NCBI GenBank assembly: GCA_030704615.1
Contig: CM060733.1
Location: 13,392,001 to 13,456,000 of the forward strand
DNA length: 64,000 nt
Direction: 5' to 3'
DNA from: Takakia lepidozioides
Lineage: Eukaryota; Streptophyta; Takakiopsida; Takakiales; Takakiaceae
How positions within the stretch are numbered: the first letter of the stretch is position 1; each line of letters opens with the position of its first letter. The notes under the pieces are model-generated. The model did not search any database and was not told the origin of the DNA. It saw nothing but the letters and a program-made list of their open reading frames with translations. The position numbers were made by a program, and so were the translations under genes. This document shows positions 43,690-55,010 of this stretch, piece by piece.

Positions 43690-44420
43690 TGATTTTATCA
43701 GTTGTGCCGCTGCTACTGCGGCATGACAGTTGACCATCTATCCATGCAGGTTTCTTGTAGCTATTGATCTACAGGAAATCATAAGTAATCTTGTGCTTGA
43801 AATCTGGCCCTTTTGGATGAATCTAGACCTACTCTCTATCCCTGCTCCTTCAGCTATCTCTGCCTCTGCACAAATCATGCACACATTAGGGAGCTAATGA
43901 CAGGGGAGGAGGGCATGGCAATTCGAACCAGGGTAGGGAAGCTCAAATATTGTGCTCATGAGGATATGGCAGAGGGTGGATCCTCAACTAAAAACTTGCT
44001 GGCCTTTGTGGAGGATCTCAAGTCTCAGATTGTGCATACCAAGACTTTGCAGGAATAATGATTGATTGTTGACACAGTCTCTCGCATGCCCTAAGATCTG
44101 AAAATCAAGTTGAAAAAGTAAACCACGTGACTCTATTCAACCCATCTGCTGAAGGCCTTAAGAGACATTTAGGGCCGGTTCTGATAAGAGGAAAAAACAG
44201 GGTGAAATGTGTTGAAGAAGGTGCCTTGAGTAGCAGTACCTGAATTTTATCAATTGTGCCGCCGCTACTGCTGTTGCGGCTTCCAGTTGACCATCTACGC
44301 ATGCAGGTTTCTTGTAGCTATCATTCCACAGGGATTCATAGGTAATCTGGAGCTTGAAATCCGGCCCTCTTGGATGAATCTGGACCCACACTCTAGCCCT
44401 GCTCCTTCGGCTATCCATAC
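43690..44420 (-). pseudogene. Two further OSB-like second-half motif copies
   Basis: About 43690-43830 and 44240-44400 each encode, on the minus strand, PDFK-like sequence (PRGPDFKLQITYESLWNDSY then KKPACVDGQLEAAT in the second). They follow the same order as the other copies. Unrelated DNA, including a plus-strand open frame at 43880-44058, lies between them. Confidence 0.55.
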
Positions 44421-44670
44421 CTCTGCACAAATCATGCATAGTACCTCCTTGCTTTGCTGCTAGCAGCGGACAATGACAGCCTAGATTTGTTCCAGCAAAC
44501 ACCCTAACCCTACTTCTCACACTAGTTCCTATGCTAACTTGCGCTTCCAACAGGCGTTCACCTTTTTGCACCAACGTCGAGCTAACTTGCAGAATTCAAC
44601 CTGAAAATTTGGGGATGACTCTGAATCCTGATAACAGGGAAAACAGGCTGAAATGTGTTGAAGAAGGTGC

Positions 44671-44800
44671 TCATATGTCTGCAAAGCCTCCATCCCGCGC
44701 CCGCTGTGCATATCCTGCAATCATCGCACTCCACGACACCACATCTCGTTCAGCCATACTGTTGAACACTCCCTGCTGTCTCCGCTCTAAAGCTCCCATA
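44671..44800 (-). pseudogene. PPR fragment
   Basis: The minus strand reads GVFNSMAERDVVSWSAMIAG then YAQRARDGGFADI, one S/P-type PPR unit. The DNA to its right (44810 on) is unrelated. Confidence 0.75.
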
Positions 44801-45129
44801 TAGCACACGTCGTGACCGTGGCCGACACAACAAGAGCAAACATACAGGTCGATCCCACAAACAGTACACTCGCTGCGCGGCATTTCTCTCTCTCTATTCT
44901 CTCCTCCCCCCGCCCACCCGCTCTCTCATGTACACACAGCAAGATACTAGTCTTTTAGAAACCGCTTATCCTGGTTCGCGAACCTTAAGAAAACACATGG
45001 TCAAAGACAAACAAACTCTAAGTCCCTAAGCCTGCGGAGCTCTCGAACCACGCCGACCCCAAAAAAACACTAAGTCCCAGCCAGGCTGCACACTGCAACC
45101 TAGCAACCCTAAACTCGAGCCAAGTGCAT

Positions 45130-45375
45130 TATCATACGTTCATACAATAGTTGCCAGCAAGGCGTTTTCTTTATCGTTTGTTCATACGTTCATCTAGTGC
45201 ACACAAATTATATTTCATACGTTCATCCAATAGCTGCCAGCAAGGCGTTTGTTTATCACTCGTTCAGGTAATCCAGTTGTTTTGTTTCACTAACCTTTCA
45301 TACATTCATCCAATAGCTGCCAGCAAGGCGTTTATTTATCATTCGTTCATATAATTCAGTTGTTTTGTTTCACTA
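45130..45375. repeat. Three-copy tandem repeat, unit about 83 bp
   Basis: The phrase GCCAGCAAGGCGTTT recurs at about 45153, 45236 and 45319, each time after TCATACAATAG or TCATCCAATAG and before TTTATC. The last two copies also share TTGTTTTGTTTCACTAACC. There is no coding potential. Confidence 0.75.
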
Positions 45376-45660
45376 ACCTTAACCAGCACACGATTAGTTT
45401 ACTATTAATGTGCTGGGTCAGTGAAAAAATAGTTACTTGTTTTACTTCTTATTATCCAGATATATATTGCTATATAATTTATATATTGTGATTACATGTG
45501 CCATTGCTTAACTGGTTGTCTCAGTCAGCTCATTTTAGGTAGTCAAAGTCTCTCACTACAGTTTTATGTTTGAGAGCTCTAAAATAACCATCCACTATAA
45601 ACAATGCAACCATATAAGTTTACAAATTGTATACCATATAAAGATGCAGCCAATCAAAAC

Positions 45661-45820
45661 ACAAAAAAAAAATGAGGGTGGCTATTTACTGGCTCACATC
45701 TGCATCCCAGACGTGATCCCGACCGTCCAAAAATGTGAGATTTGTCCTCTCGTAAATTGAGGTAGCAGGATTTGAACCCGAAATCATCTTATGACACTCA
45801 CTATTTTATCCAATGATTCG
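45661..45820 (-). mobile_element. tRNA-derived SINE candidate
   Basis: On the minus strand there is a pol III B-box-like word (GGGTTCAAATCCTGC, at about 45763-45777). An A-box-like TGGATAAAATAG lies about 35 bases before it. About 90 bases further on the unit ends in a T-run (plus-strand A-run 45663-45672). That is the layout of plant tRNA-derived SINEs that end in poly(T). The clover-leaf cannot be closed, so it is not a tRNA gene. Clear target-site duplications were not established. Confidence 0.45.
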
Positions 45821-46269
45821 TGCAGTTATTAATAATTTTGCTAGATTGTTAAAAATATAAAATTAAACTCTAACTGGCTATAGCCGGTCCAATATAAACG
45901 GTGAGATCACACCTATACGAGATCTACACACATATGTCACAAAGAAACCAACAACAATTCCAACTATCATGCACCTATAACAAACCATATATATCAATAT
46001 GGTTATCTTCCCCACATCTAGTGCATGCCATGTCCAACCACTTTTGGACCTCTCTTATAATTATTGATGCCCAAATCAGACAAACACTTTCGATACGACC
46101 AACACAAAAGAAGAAATCTATTCTGGCCTTTATTATACCCTAACAAACATTGTACATTACGCCACTATACAGCCCCAAAGTGGACACATGGCCACACCCG
46201 CTTCTCCATTGTAAGCACCCCATACTCCATGGATTACATATAACCAGACACAACCAATGAGTTTGGCAT

Positions 46270-47990
46270 TTTCAGAGGTCTTGGGTGGGTATCAACTAGG
46301 GTAAGGGTAATGGTATAAAGGATCATACCAGGCAGGTACCTACAAGGGCAAAACCGGGCAGTACCCTGGTGGGGTAGGAGACATGGACTTCTAAAACCCC
46401 GGCACAAAACATACCAGTATGGTCTTCTTTCTCGCACTACCACTCCAATACCCTGCATGCGTCGGTTGAGGGACCGGATGTAGGGGTAGGGTTTAGGGTA
46501 GTTTTCATTAGGGATACTAACTACATATAGCGTTTTCAAGAGGACACTTCAATGAGGATGGAGGCACATATTTGAGGCAGATTTGACGAGATTGTGGCGC
46601 TGGGAGGCATTTTTGCATGGCTCCACCTTCATGTCTAGAAGTTTGGTAGGGTTTTCAACGGATTTCCTCTTCTTAAATGTGCATCTGCTGCTGTTTTGCT
46701 TTGCTTTGTTTTGAAAACAGATATTACCTCAACAATATTTTTTGAGGGAGGGTGAATAGTTGAAATCTTAATATGGTTTAAAGGGCCTCCGTCAATTTTT
46801 TAATTTTAATTTTAATTTTAATTTTTTAAACCAGACCCTGGCACATACCAGGCTGGTATGACTTAAATAATAATAATAATAATACCACACAAGTCAGATT
46901 TTCACTTTGATACCCTACCATATACCATACCAGGCTATTAAATTTATACATCATTTGATACCAGTACCATACTGGTTTCAATAATTCAACCGTATCCCAA
47001 TACCTTTACCCTAGTGGTATCAAAAAACCATGATACCAGTCCAACACTGGTAGGTATGTTTCAAGGTTAGACCACCGGACCACACAATATCTCCATGGCT
47101 TCTACCTGCACATGTCTCTATAGTTCCATGTTGTTGTCTAGCAAGGTTATGCCCTGATATAAGAGCCTCTTCCCTTTGCAGGTACTGCCCTCTATCAGAA
47201 CTAGAACCACTTACGTAGTGGCAACCACTTTCAATCTTTCTTTTGTTGAGGATTAAGGCTGTAAGTGACGTAATTGTTGTGAAGTGTAGGGTGCATAGGA
47301 GTGGGGTGGTGTATTTAACGAAAGTTTGAGGTTTTCTTTGAGAATTTGCGTGTTGTGGCAATGTGCTTCCCCTTTGACGCCAGCGGTAATGATAGTCAAA
47401 CGGGCAGTGTTCCATCCATGGTGACGAAGGGCTAAGATGAGCGGTTCATATTTTCATGTTTATACATAATTGATTGGTTAGGGTCTCTATCATGACAAAA
47501 TGTAAATTCTATTATATCAATGGTGACATGTTGAAAGAGGTTAGCTCCGGTTGGTGTTATATATATATATATATATCAAGTTCTGCGTCTAACACAAACT
47601 GTTCACAAGAGGTCATGGTGGGTATGCAAGTGGCACATGCAAGTGAGTGGACATTGCAAGCAATTTGCAATACTCGTCCGCCGAGGTCCCTTCCCATTTT
47701 ATCGGGTGCGCTAGCTCAGCGACCGGGTCCTACTGCCCGCCCCATACATGGAAGCGATATGGGAACCCTCCCTTAAACTGTGGCCCGGGTACATGGAAGG
47801 CAGCTCTTACGCCCCCAGTTTCAGGCAGCCCCCCTACGAGGGCCTCACCCTGTGTAAAGATACAACAAAAATTTGATGGCTGCGATTTCCTTGATCGGAT
47901 GGCTCACAAGAGTAGGAACCTTCCACCTTACACGACATAAGGTGCCATCCTCACCTGACGAGAAAATCCCTCCCTATAAGGGGCCATCCT
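46270..47990. repeat. Dispersed repeat, copy 2 (GGTAT/ATACC-rich)
   Basis: It has the same components as 11830-13180. ATACCAG and CTGGTAT words are dense at 46290-46450 and 46830-47060. The block at 47790-47960 repeats GAGGGCCTCACCCTGT, TTTGATGGCTG and CATAAGGTGCCATCCTCACC in the same order and orientation as 12930-13160. AAT and TA microsatellites lie inside it (46870 and 47561). The ends could not be fixed. Confidence 0.6.
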
Positions 47991-48371
47991 CTCTAACTAA
48001 GAAATCCGGCCGGATCTCTGCGAGCGAAATAACAGCTCCAAGAGGGAGGTGAGAACCGAAAAAGCTAGAAGGCCAGTAGTAAGAAGAAAAAGAAAACAGG
48101 TTAGAAGAATCAGCAAGCAGTTGTTTCTAAAGATGGAATACGGTATCCTGAAATTAGATCCGATGGGGGTAAATGCAGCTTAGATTCAGTTAAGAGACTA
48201 GGGTAGAAGCAGTCTTCATGGCGCAGGTAAATGGGTGAATGTAATAACTTTTTGTGCTTCTAATAGCAGAAAGCTCTTAAGATAAGACAACTTTTCTTAG
48301 CTGAAAGTTAAACGAGATTCTGACTATATCTGCTATTGAAAGTGGATAAAAGTAGAGGATGTCAATGTTAA

Positions 48372-49190
48372 CCCTTAAGCTCCCAAGCCCTTTTTTGACA
48401 TTTTACCAATTTTGGGTACCCAGCTGCAGTAAATTGCCCCTAGAAACCTACCAAAAATCATCCAGAGATTCCAGCTTTATAGCAATGGGCCCAGCTCATT
48501 TATGTATGACATACCAAAAAAATGAGCCAAGTCCACCCTGGAAATTGTGAGATTATAGCGTTGGCCCGGACGTCAAATATCAGGTCCCAAAAAAGAAGTG
48601 AGAAAGAAATTGGTTTGACCAAATCAAAATCTAGCTTTATCCAATTTCGCTTGCCCCAAGACCCACCATTTCCAAATCAATAGTGGAGTGGCTATGACCC
48701 CACTAAATTGCAGGTCCATTCACCTATGGTTGCTATGCATGCAATTACATGGGGGTTGAAATCTCAAAATTGACAAGAGAAAATGTGCCTCCAAACGAAG
48801 TATTTTTTTTTTTCTACAAATTTTTTAAAAGCTAATGGTGGATGTGTGTATGTAATGCTCACACACCACAAGGTGAAGTGCTTTTTCCAAAATTGCTAAT
48901 TTTCTGCCAAAAATGGCCTTGGGAGTGCAATCTTTTTGGGCTTGTTTACCTGCCACGTCAGCGGTCAACAAGCCCTTTTCAGGCCCCAAAACGTAAATGA
49001 GAGATTAAGATATTTTTTGTAGGTCGTAGCTTTTGTTTTTTTTTTAAATTTTTGTTTTTTGCATCATACTCGAGACAAATCCCTTGTCATTAAAGCTTCA
49101 GGAGTGGGCCCCATCAGATTAGATCTGCAAAAATTAGGTCGAACTGCAAATTCGAAGTGACCCAATTGAGGTCGCTTGGGAACTTAAGGG
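48372..49190. mobile_element. 819-bp TTAA-flanked element with 17-bp inverted ends (piggyBac-like MITE candidate)
   Basis: The left end is CCCTTAAGCTCCCAAGC (48372-48388). The right end is GCTTGGGAACTTAAGGG (49174-49190), which is its reverse complement with one mismatch. TTAA stands directly outside each end (48368-48371 and 49191-49194). TTAA target duplication together with ends that start CCC is the signature of piggyBac-type elements. The inside has no open frame of note and contains T-runs and CCAAAAATG-type phrases, as in a nonautonomous element. TTAA could instead be part of a longer inverted repeat of another superfamily. Confidence 0.55.
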
Positions 49191-50512
49191 TTAATGTGGC
49201 CCATCTTTTTGTAGCTGGAGCAATTTTCATTAGAGGACATCTACATGTAGCAATTTACGTGTAAAACAAGTAGACCCATCATGGCGCACAAGATATATTG
49301 CTCGTTTGGTACCTTGGACTTTTAGCATTTTAACCATTGTAAGAAATAAAGATACCATTGGAAAGCTCTTGATGAGCCCGAGCATTTTGTACTTGGAACA
49401 ATTTTGAGTAAAGTTCATCTACCTAGGATAATTGGAGTGTAAATTGAGTGTAAAGTGACGGATTAAATGGTGTATTTAGTTCATTCCTCGTTGGGTAAGC
49501 AAAGGGTGAGAAAGGGTGAGCTTGCTGGCGTATCATGGCGCACCCCCAGCCTGACACCCCCCAGCCTGACAGCATACTTTCTTGCACCATGGGCATACTT
49601 TTGAGCGCCACTATGGGGCACATGCGCCATGAACAATGCTTCTACCCTAGTTTTGATTGGACTCAATGAGGCTTAAATTCAACCAATAAGAATTAGATCT
49701 CATGAGGATGATTGATGGGACACATTTTCCTGTTTTTCCACAGCTGGAAACCAAAGTTGGTTTCTACAGCTGGTGATATCATCCTACCCATGGCCCCACT
49801 TTTGAGTCTGCAGAGTGTGGGTGTGTAGAGCAGAGGTTGGACATCAAGGAACTTTGAAGTGCAAGCAAAACATTGATAGAAGTCACTGAGCCATACTATT
49901 TCCATCTACATGTCACAAGGATCGCAATCTGACCAACACTCTCCGGACAGCACATAATGGTGCAGTTGCCCACCAAGGCAATGGAGAAACGTGCATAAAG
50001 AATGCAAATGGCTACCAAAGCCCGTAGCATCAAGAAATCCGGATAAGAGAGATTATAGGTAAGAGTTTTACAGACCATGAGTGACCCTATATTTCTTCCA
50101 AGCTTAAACTTCAAAAATTTCTGAAGTTGTGCCTGACAACACCTCATCATGCGAGCAATCAACATTGGTAAAAGTATCGCTCAGGTGCTCCAGCTTACCC
50201 AGATTCTGAAATGAGCTTACTGGGTAGGCACTGAGCAAGGTTGCAGATGAAATGGTGTCCTCAACTTTTCAGGTGGCAAGTGCACCATTTGTTGTCCTTT
50301 CATCATCAATTTGGCTGAACATTCTTATATGCTCTTATGTACACTGCCACAGAATTCTTTTAAGATGTTGCCCCCTTATTCATATACTGCAACCACATTT
50401 TATAGAGGTTTCGACCAGCAACTGTGGAGCCTCTTCTGCTTGTCCACGTAACTGAAGAGAGCTCACAATCTACCTCTTCTGTTTATCCAAGCAACTGAAG
50501 AGGGCTCGCAAT

Positions 50513-52345
50513 CTAGTATACGCCATGGATGTAGGAGCTGAGGCGGTCGAGTTCTTCGCGATGCTCTTGGACAATTGCCCTGACAACGTCGCCTATTGAA
50601 ACCATCCCTTTCATCTCCTTATTCTCCACCACAGGAATGTGTCTGATGCGCTTCTCTGTTATATATCCCCATTATCACAGAAAAAAGCATATCACCGTTG
50701 ATAGACTCTTTTGACCCATTTACTCATTATACACCTTTGGTGATAATTAACTCTCCATGAAATTTACACGCAGTGGAATTTCAGTTGCAGTAAATACACT
50801 TGGGTAGCAAACTTATTAGAAACATCCTGATACATCCCTAGTGACACTTGAGCTTTTCGAAGTTTCAAAACATCATCCATAGAACAGTCATTGAGATATT
50901 TTGACTTATCAACATACCAGTCATTAGCTCCATTGCCCGTAGAACCTTTGTATCAGGGCTCACCGTGATAAGCTTATTCTGCAAGAAGCACAACAACAAT
51001 TTCAGTCAGAAAGTATCATCACTGTACTAACAAACCATAATGCCTCACCAAACAAGTAATGGCCAGTCAAGAAAACGCAGTGCTTAAACAGGCACACAAT
51101 GTGAGGAATTCGCCCCCTGACTATACACATTCGTCAAACAGAGTCACATTCAACTCCAGAAACAAGCTGTGAACAGCCAAGACTCTTTGATGTTCTGAGG
51201 CTCCCTAAAACACATAAGTAGATCCACCACAAGGAACTTGGGTGTGCAATTTACACATACTGCTGCAACATAATCAGATTAAAGCCCCCATATGCCTCAT
51301 GACGTCTGATCTGTCTCTTCATCCTCCCTCCAAGGTAGTCAGTTATAAACCCATAAAACCATCATACCACCCCCCTTTCCCTTAAGTTTTGCATGTAGGA
51401 CATGCAAAGCACCCAAGCTACTCCAGAATGCGAAGTGAGAATGTGAATTGAAAAGGAGGGCAATCAGTAATGACCACATATGAGTACATACTTCTTCAGT
51501 CATGATGTCCCCAACTTTAGTCGTCTTTGATGATCTTCCTTGGACAATAATCTTTCTCAGGTAATCTGTTTACAGTCAGCAGTCCCAACTCCGTTATGTA
51601 TGCAAACCCCTCCAACTGACTTCTTTGTTGCATCTTATCATATCTTCCTTTTTCCCTTAGCTGATGCAGAGTAAACGTGCTCATTTACATTCTTAGAATC
51701 CAGAGTTGAGAGAACTCATTCAGTTCCTGACAGTGTAAGTTCTATCACCTCGTGTAATGCCGTTCAAAAGAGACTAGATGAAGAAGATTCCAGAAAGCGT
51801 TAAGTTGACGTTTGTACCCCTCTCAGTGATAATGCCAGCCAGAGAGCTCTTCTCTCCTGGTTTTACCACCAACAGCGCACCCACGTTGTTGGTAGTCATC
51901 TGCACGAAACCAGCTCATGTTAACAACAAGAATGAGAAGAAATGCACGAGTTAAGAAAGAAGTCCAGGTAGAAACTCCATAACATCCACGGAAGGGACTG
52001 ACACCGGTAACATAAAGAGACATGAAGAGGTACACAGTCTAACATAGCCAAGAAGAAAATCCGCTGAAACGACAGGTGGCTCACAGATTTGACGGCATCA
52101 AAGACAGTGTCTTCTGTGGTGCACCAGAGCCAAGATCTGTCGGCTTTGTGGCCTTTCTCTTTCAGAATGTCTGAAATGGTGGTGCTCTCAAAGCCCTGCT
52201 CTTCCAAACGCTCCTTGCCAGGCTGCCCAGACTCCTTTCGTGTCTGAATGTTCGAAAGGAGAGGACTTCCCACCCGAATACGCTGCAGAACACTTCCAGA
52301 AAGAGCCCTCCCTTGAGCCTGGACAAGTCTTGTAACGCCTTGCAT
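50513..52345 (-). CDS. CBSX3: Mitochondrial CBS-domain protein CBSX3, five coding exons
   Basis: Coding exons on the minus strand: 52345-52085, 51899-51818, 51565-51492, 50978-50918 and 50655-50513. All have GT..AG introns and phases that fit, giving 206 residues, the length of Arabidopsis CBSX3. Residues 1-50 form a mitochondrial presequence (MQGVTRLVQAQGRALSGSVL). GFESTTISDILKEKGHK and SWLWCTTEDTVFDAVKS then lead into the CBS pair: NNVGALLVVKPGEKSSLAGI and ITERDYLRKIIVQGRSSK, then VGDIMTEENKLITVSPDTKV and KRIRHIPVVENKEMKGMVSI with GDVVRAIVQEHREEL. In Arabidopsis CBSX3 acts with o-type thioredoxin in redox control in mitochondria. The start is set by homology; 16 in-frame codons upstream belong to the 5' UTR. 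An acceptor (TTTTCAG) just before the ATG suggests a 5' UTR intron. No break is seen. Confidence 0.95.
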
Positions 52346-52960
52346 TTTGTCTACGAGTTCCAAACGCTTCCAGCACAAAGAACCTGAAAACATGCAACAT
52401 TACACAAAAACAACGTTGGAAGGTAATGGCAAGCAGTAGAGGACAAGCCAGCCCCGCCTTATGTCCCAAGAACAATACAAATCTGCATGCGAGAAAGGTA
52501 CAGACGTCCACAGCAAGTGACCGGATCCAGACACAGCCTTTCACGAAGAGCCAGCCGAGCCTAACCTTCAGTTGACGGTACACGATAGAAGGAAGACAAT
52601 CCAATGTTATACTATGCCTTAACGTAAGGAGACATATTGAAGAGGAAGACAAGAGAATGGCTCGAGGCGGTCATGACAGCGCTCCTAAATACCGAAGCTA
52701 AGAAATCGCACTCAGGGATGACTTCCAAGGGGACTCCCCATGACAACCCTAAGACACTCACCAGTCCACAACAGTACGGTAGAGCAGAGGTTGCACAAAT
52801 CGGCAGTCGTCCAAAAGCTGTTCAAGAACACAACCCTATCAATAACATAATGCTTCCAGCACCAACACTCCCACACAGTATTTAATTCCGCATCTGCAAG
52901 TTTCTCATCTCTCAGCTTCTTTTCTTTCACACATGAGGAGACCGCCTCGCCATATCTACG

Positions 52961-53005
<45 letters not shown>

Positions 53006-53010
53006 ACCCT
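52346..53010 (-). promoter_or_regulatory. 5' UTR intron and promoter region of CBSX3
   Basis: TGTTTTCAG at about 52384 is a good acceptor 40 bases upstream of the start codon, so the first exon is probably noncoding and lies between about 52500 and 52950. A (GA)n tract at 52963-53003 stands at the likely 5' edge. GA/CT tracts are common in plant leaders and core promoters. The exact transcription start cannot be placed. Confidence 0.4.
52963..53003. repeat. (GA)n microsatellite
   Basis: About 20 uninterrupted GA units, upstream of the CBSX3 start on the gene's 5' side. Confidence 0.95.
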
Positions 53011-55010
53011 CGACCAGGCAAACAACTCTTGAAATTTACAAACAACAATCGGCTTCGTGGAATGATATAGGGCAAGATCCTCAACCGATTACCATAGGAG
53101 ATCTGGACTCCAGCGACAGGGCTATGAGGGGCCGACTTCAGTTCAAGGCTGCGACTCCGTCATTTCCAACCGAAAAGGGAAATGCTTCAGTTGTAACAGA
53201 ATGCAATTGCTATACGTGTATGCAGTCGGGGGGAGTGCAGGCAGTTTTGTGTGCGAGAGCAAGAGAGAGAAGCAGCACCCTATCCAAAGCATGGCCAGAT
53301 TTAGTCGCAGTGATGACTAGCGGAGGCCCACCAAGGAGGGTGACCAGCACGGATTCCCCACAGACAGGACGGACGAGCAACGCATGATGTGGCAACACAT
53401 CATTATCTCGATCACCCTATTCTCGCTACACCTGTCCGTTCCTGCGTCCAAATACATCCATCCACAAGAGACGCGCCCCGGAAGATCTGCTCGTCCCGCC
53501 TACGCGTCAAGCCGATAGTCCGCACACATGGCCACGCTGACTCATCACGCAGCCAGTGTCGCTGTGTAATTAACGTCCAGAGGCCACCCTCAAGTAGGGC
53601 GCATCCTTCGTGGGCGCATCTCTTTATGAACACCTTCAAGATCTGTACACTGTACACTTAAACACTAGTGTAATGAGGGACTGCAATGATTTTCATGTAC
53701 CTACAGCCCACCTTCCCCTCATACTGCCATCATACACTAAGCCGCCCTACATGCTTCTTGACACATGTAGGCTGTTCATGAGTGATGGGCAGCAGTAGGA
53801 GTGATGGATTGACACATCTTTGGGATCTTTGACACTTAGGCCTCCACTAATAACAACATTATCTACTTCTATATAACCTTAAACCACCTAAGTTCAACCC
53901 GACCAGAAATTGCAGCCATAATTGTAAGGCATTGAAGCATCCGCAATATGAATAGCAAGGGTGTTGACAATCAACATTGCGGTAAGGGCAGGGCACAAGC
54001 TGCCTCGCTAGTGGTTGTGGCCCATGGGTTCACACTACATTGGATGTCATAAAGGTGTCCACCTTCCAGTGGGAAGGTAGTAGCCCTTTGGGTCGAGTGA
54101 CGCCAAGGGTATAGTCAGCTCTCCATAGACTGGAGTCTGGTATCAGCAGATTTGTTTTGTAGTAAGAGAGTCGGAGTTAGGAAAGACGAAAGGACGGATG
54201 CCATGAAGGCATGGACACGTCAGTTTGGAGCAGCTTCATCCTCACTGTCGACATACATTTGCAGTGCTCATCCTGACAGAGGCACACAAGTTAAGTGAAG
54301 TTATGGCATCTATATCCACACAAATGCATCACACACTTCAGGTACTGAACTGGCATTCTGACAAAGTCAGTCCACTTCTCGTCTGCATGCAGATTCCGTT
54401 GCTGGATTGCTGCCACGGCTTACCTATGTACATACCCGCACCCTGGATATACAAGCTCCCTGCCTACTTTTGTACATATTGGGGGGGCCCACTGATCCAA
54501 AACAGACAAAAAGGAAGTGCCAAAGCAGAAGATATTGCTTGGACATTAGTGAGTTTACCCACCAACCTGGCCCACAGGTCTCACTACACTTTCCAGTCAG
54601 ACAGCACAACAATGCCCGAGCGTCCAAACCAAACTACTCAGTTCGCTATCAAACTGGTTTCATATTTCCCACGTCGTCTTAGTCATTTATGGTATTGTAC
54701 ATGTGACTTTCTGTCGCCCAATGTTTACAATAAGAGAAGAAAAAGAGAGCAAATTACTACGGCCCTGGGAACACAGGAGAGAGATGGAGGCTTCTACATT
54801 TAGCGAGTTCACAATGTGGCTATCTGGGACCTTTCAAGAGTCCACCTTTTTTGTAAGCATTTGTCACCATTCGTTATTCAATGAATGAGCAGAGACCAGT
54901 CTCCATGGGATACCACCTGTCTTCTGATCCAAACCTGCAAGACTACTTTGCATCGCAGGCTTATTAATAAAGGGAAAAATGAAAGACTCTTTGGCAGCAT
55001 TTTGGCCTCT
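53010..55010. other. Intergenic stretch between CBSX3 and the 102-residue-repeat exon
   Basis: The longest frame (54225-54803, plus) has no family resemblance and uneven composition; it is not called a gene. The part near 54900-55010 is probably the 3' UTR of the gene ending at 55011. Confidence 0.4.

Larger units (their letters stand above)
44800..50500. other. Long stretch without supportable genes
   Basis: Apart from the repeat, SINE and TTAA-flanked elements listed separately, nothing coding was found. Open frames near 45901-46143 and 49896-50165 have poor composition. The DNA from about 49900 to 50512 is probably the 3' flank of the CBSX3 gene. Confidence 0.4.

Noticed and set aside
43813-44058. 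Plus-strand frame between OSB-like copies (TGEEGMAIRTRVGKLKYCAH)
   Set aside because: It has some protein-like look and may be a piece of another retroelement, but it is short, lacks recognisable motifs, and starts within OSB-derived DNA.
45755-45830. tRNA gene on the minus strand because of the B-box GGTTCAAATCC
   Set aside because: No acceptor stem or anticodon arm can be paired. The SINE reading with a poly(T) end fits better.
54225-54803. 192-codon open frame on the plus strand
   Set aside because: Composition is uneven (many His, Cys, Pro and Thr without domain-like pattern), no splice or family support, and it lies in the intergenic or 3' flank region. Probably chance.
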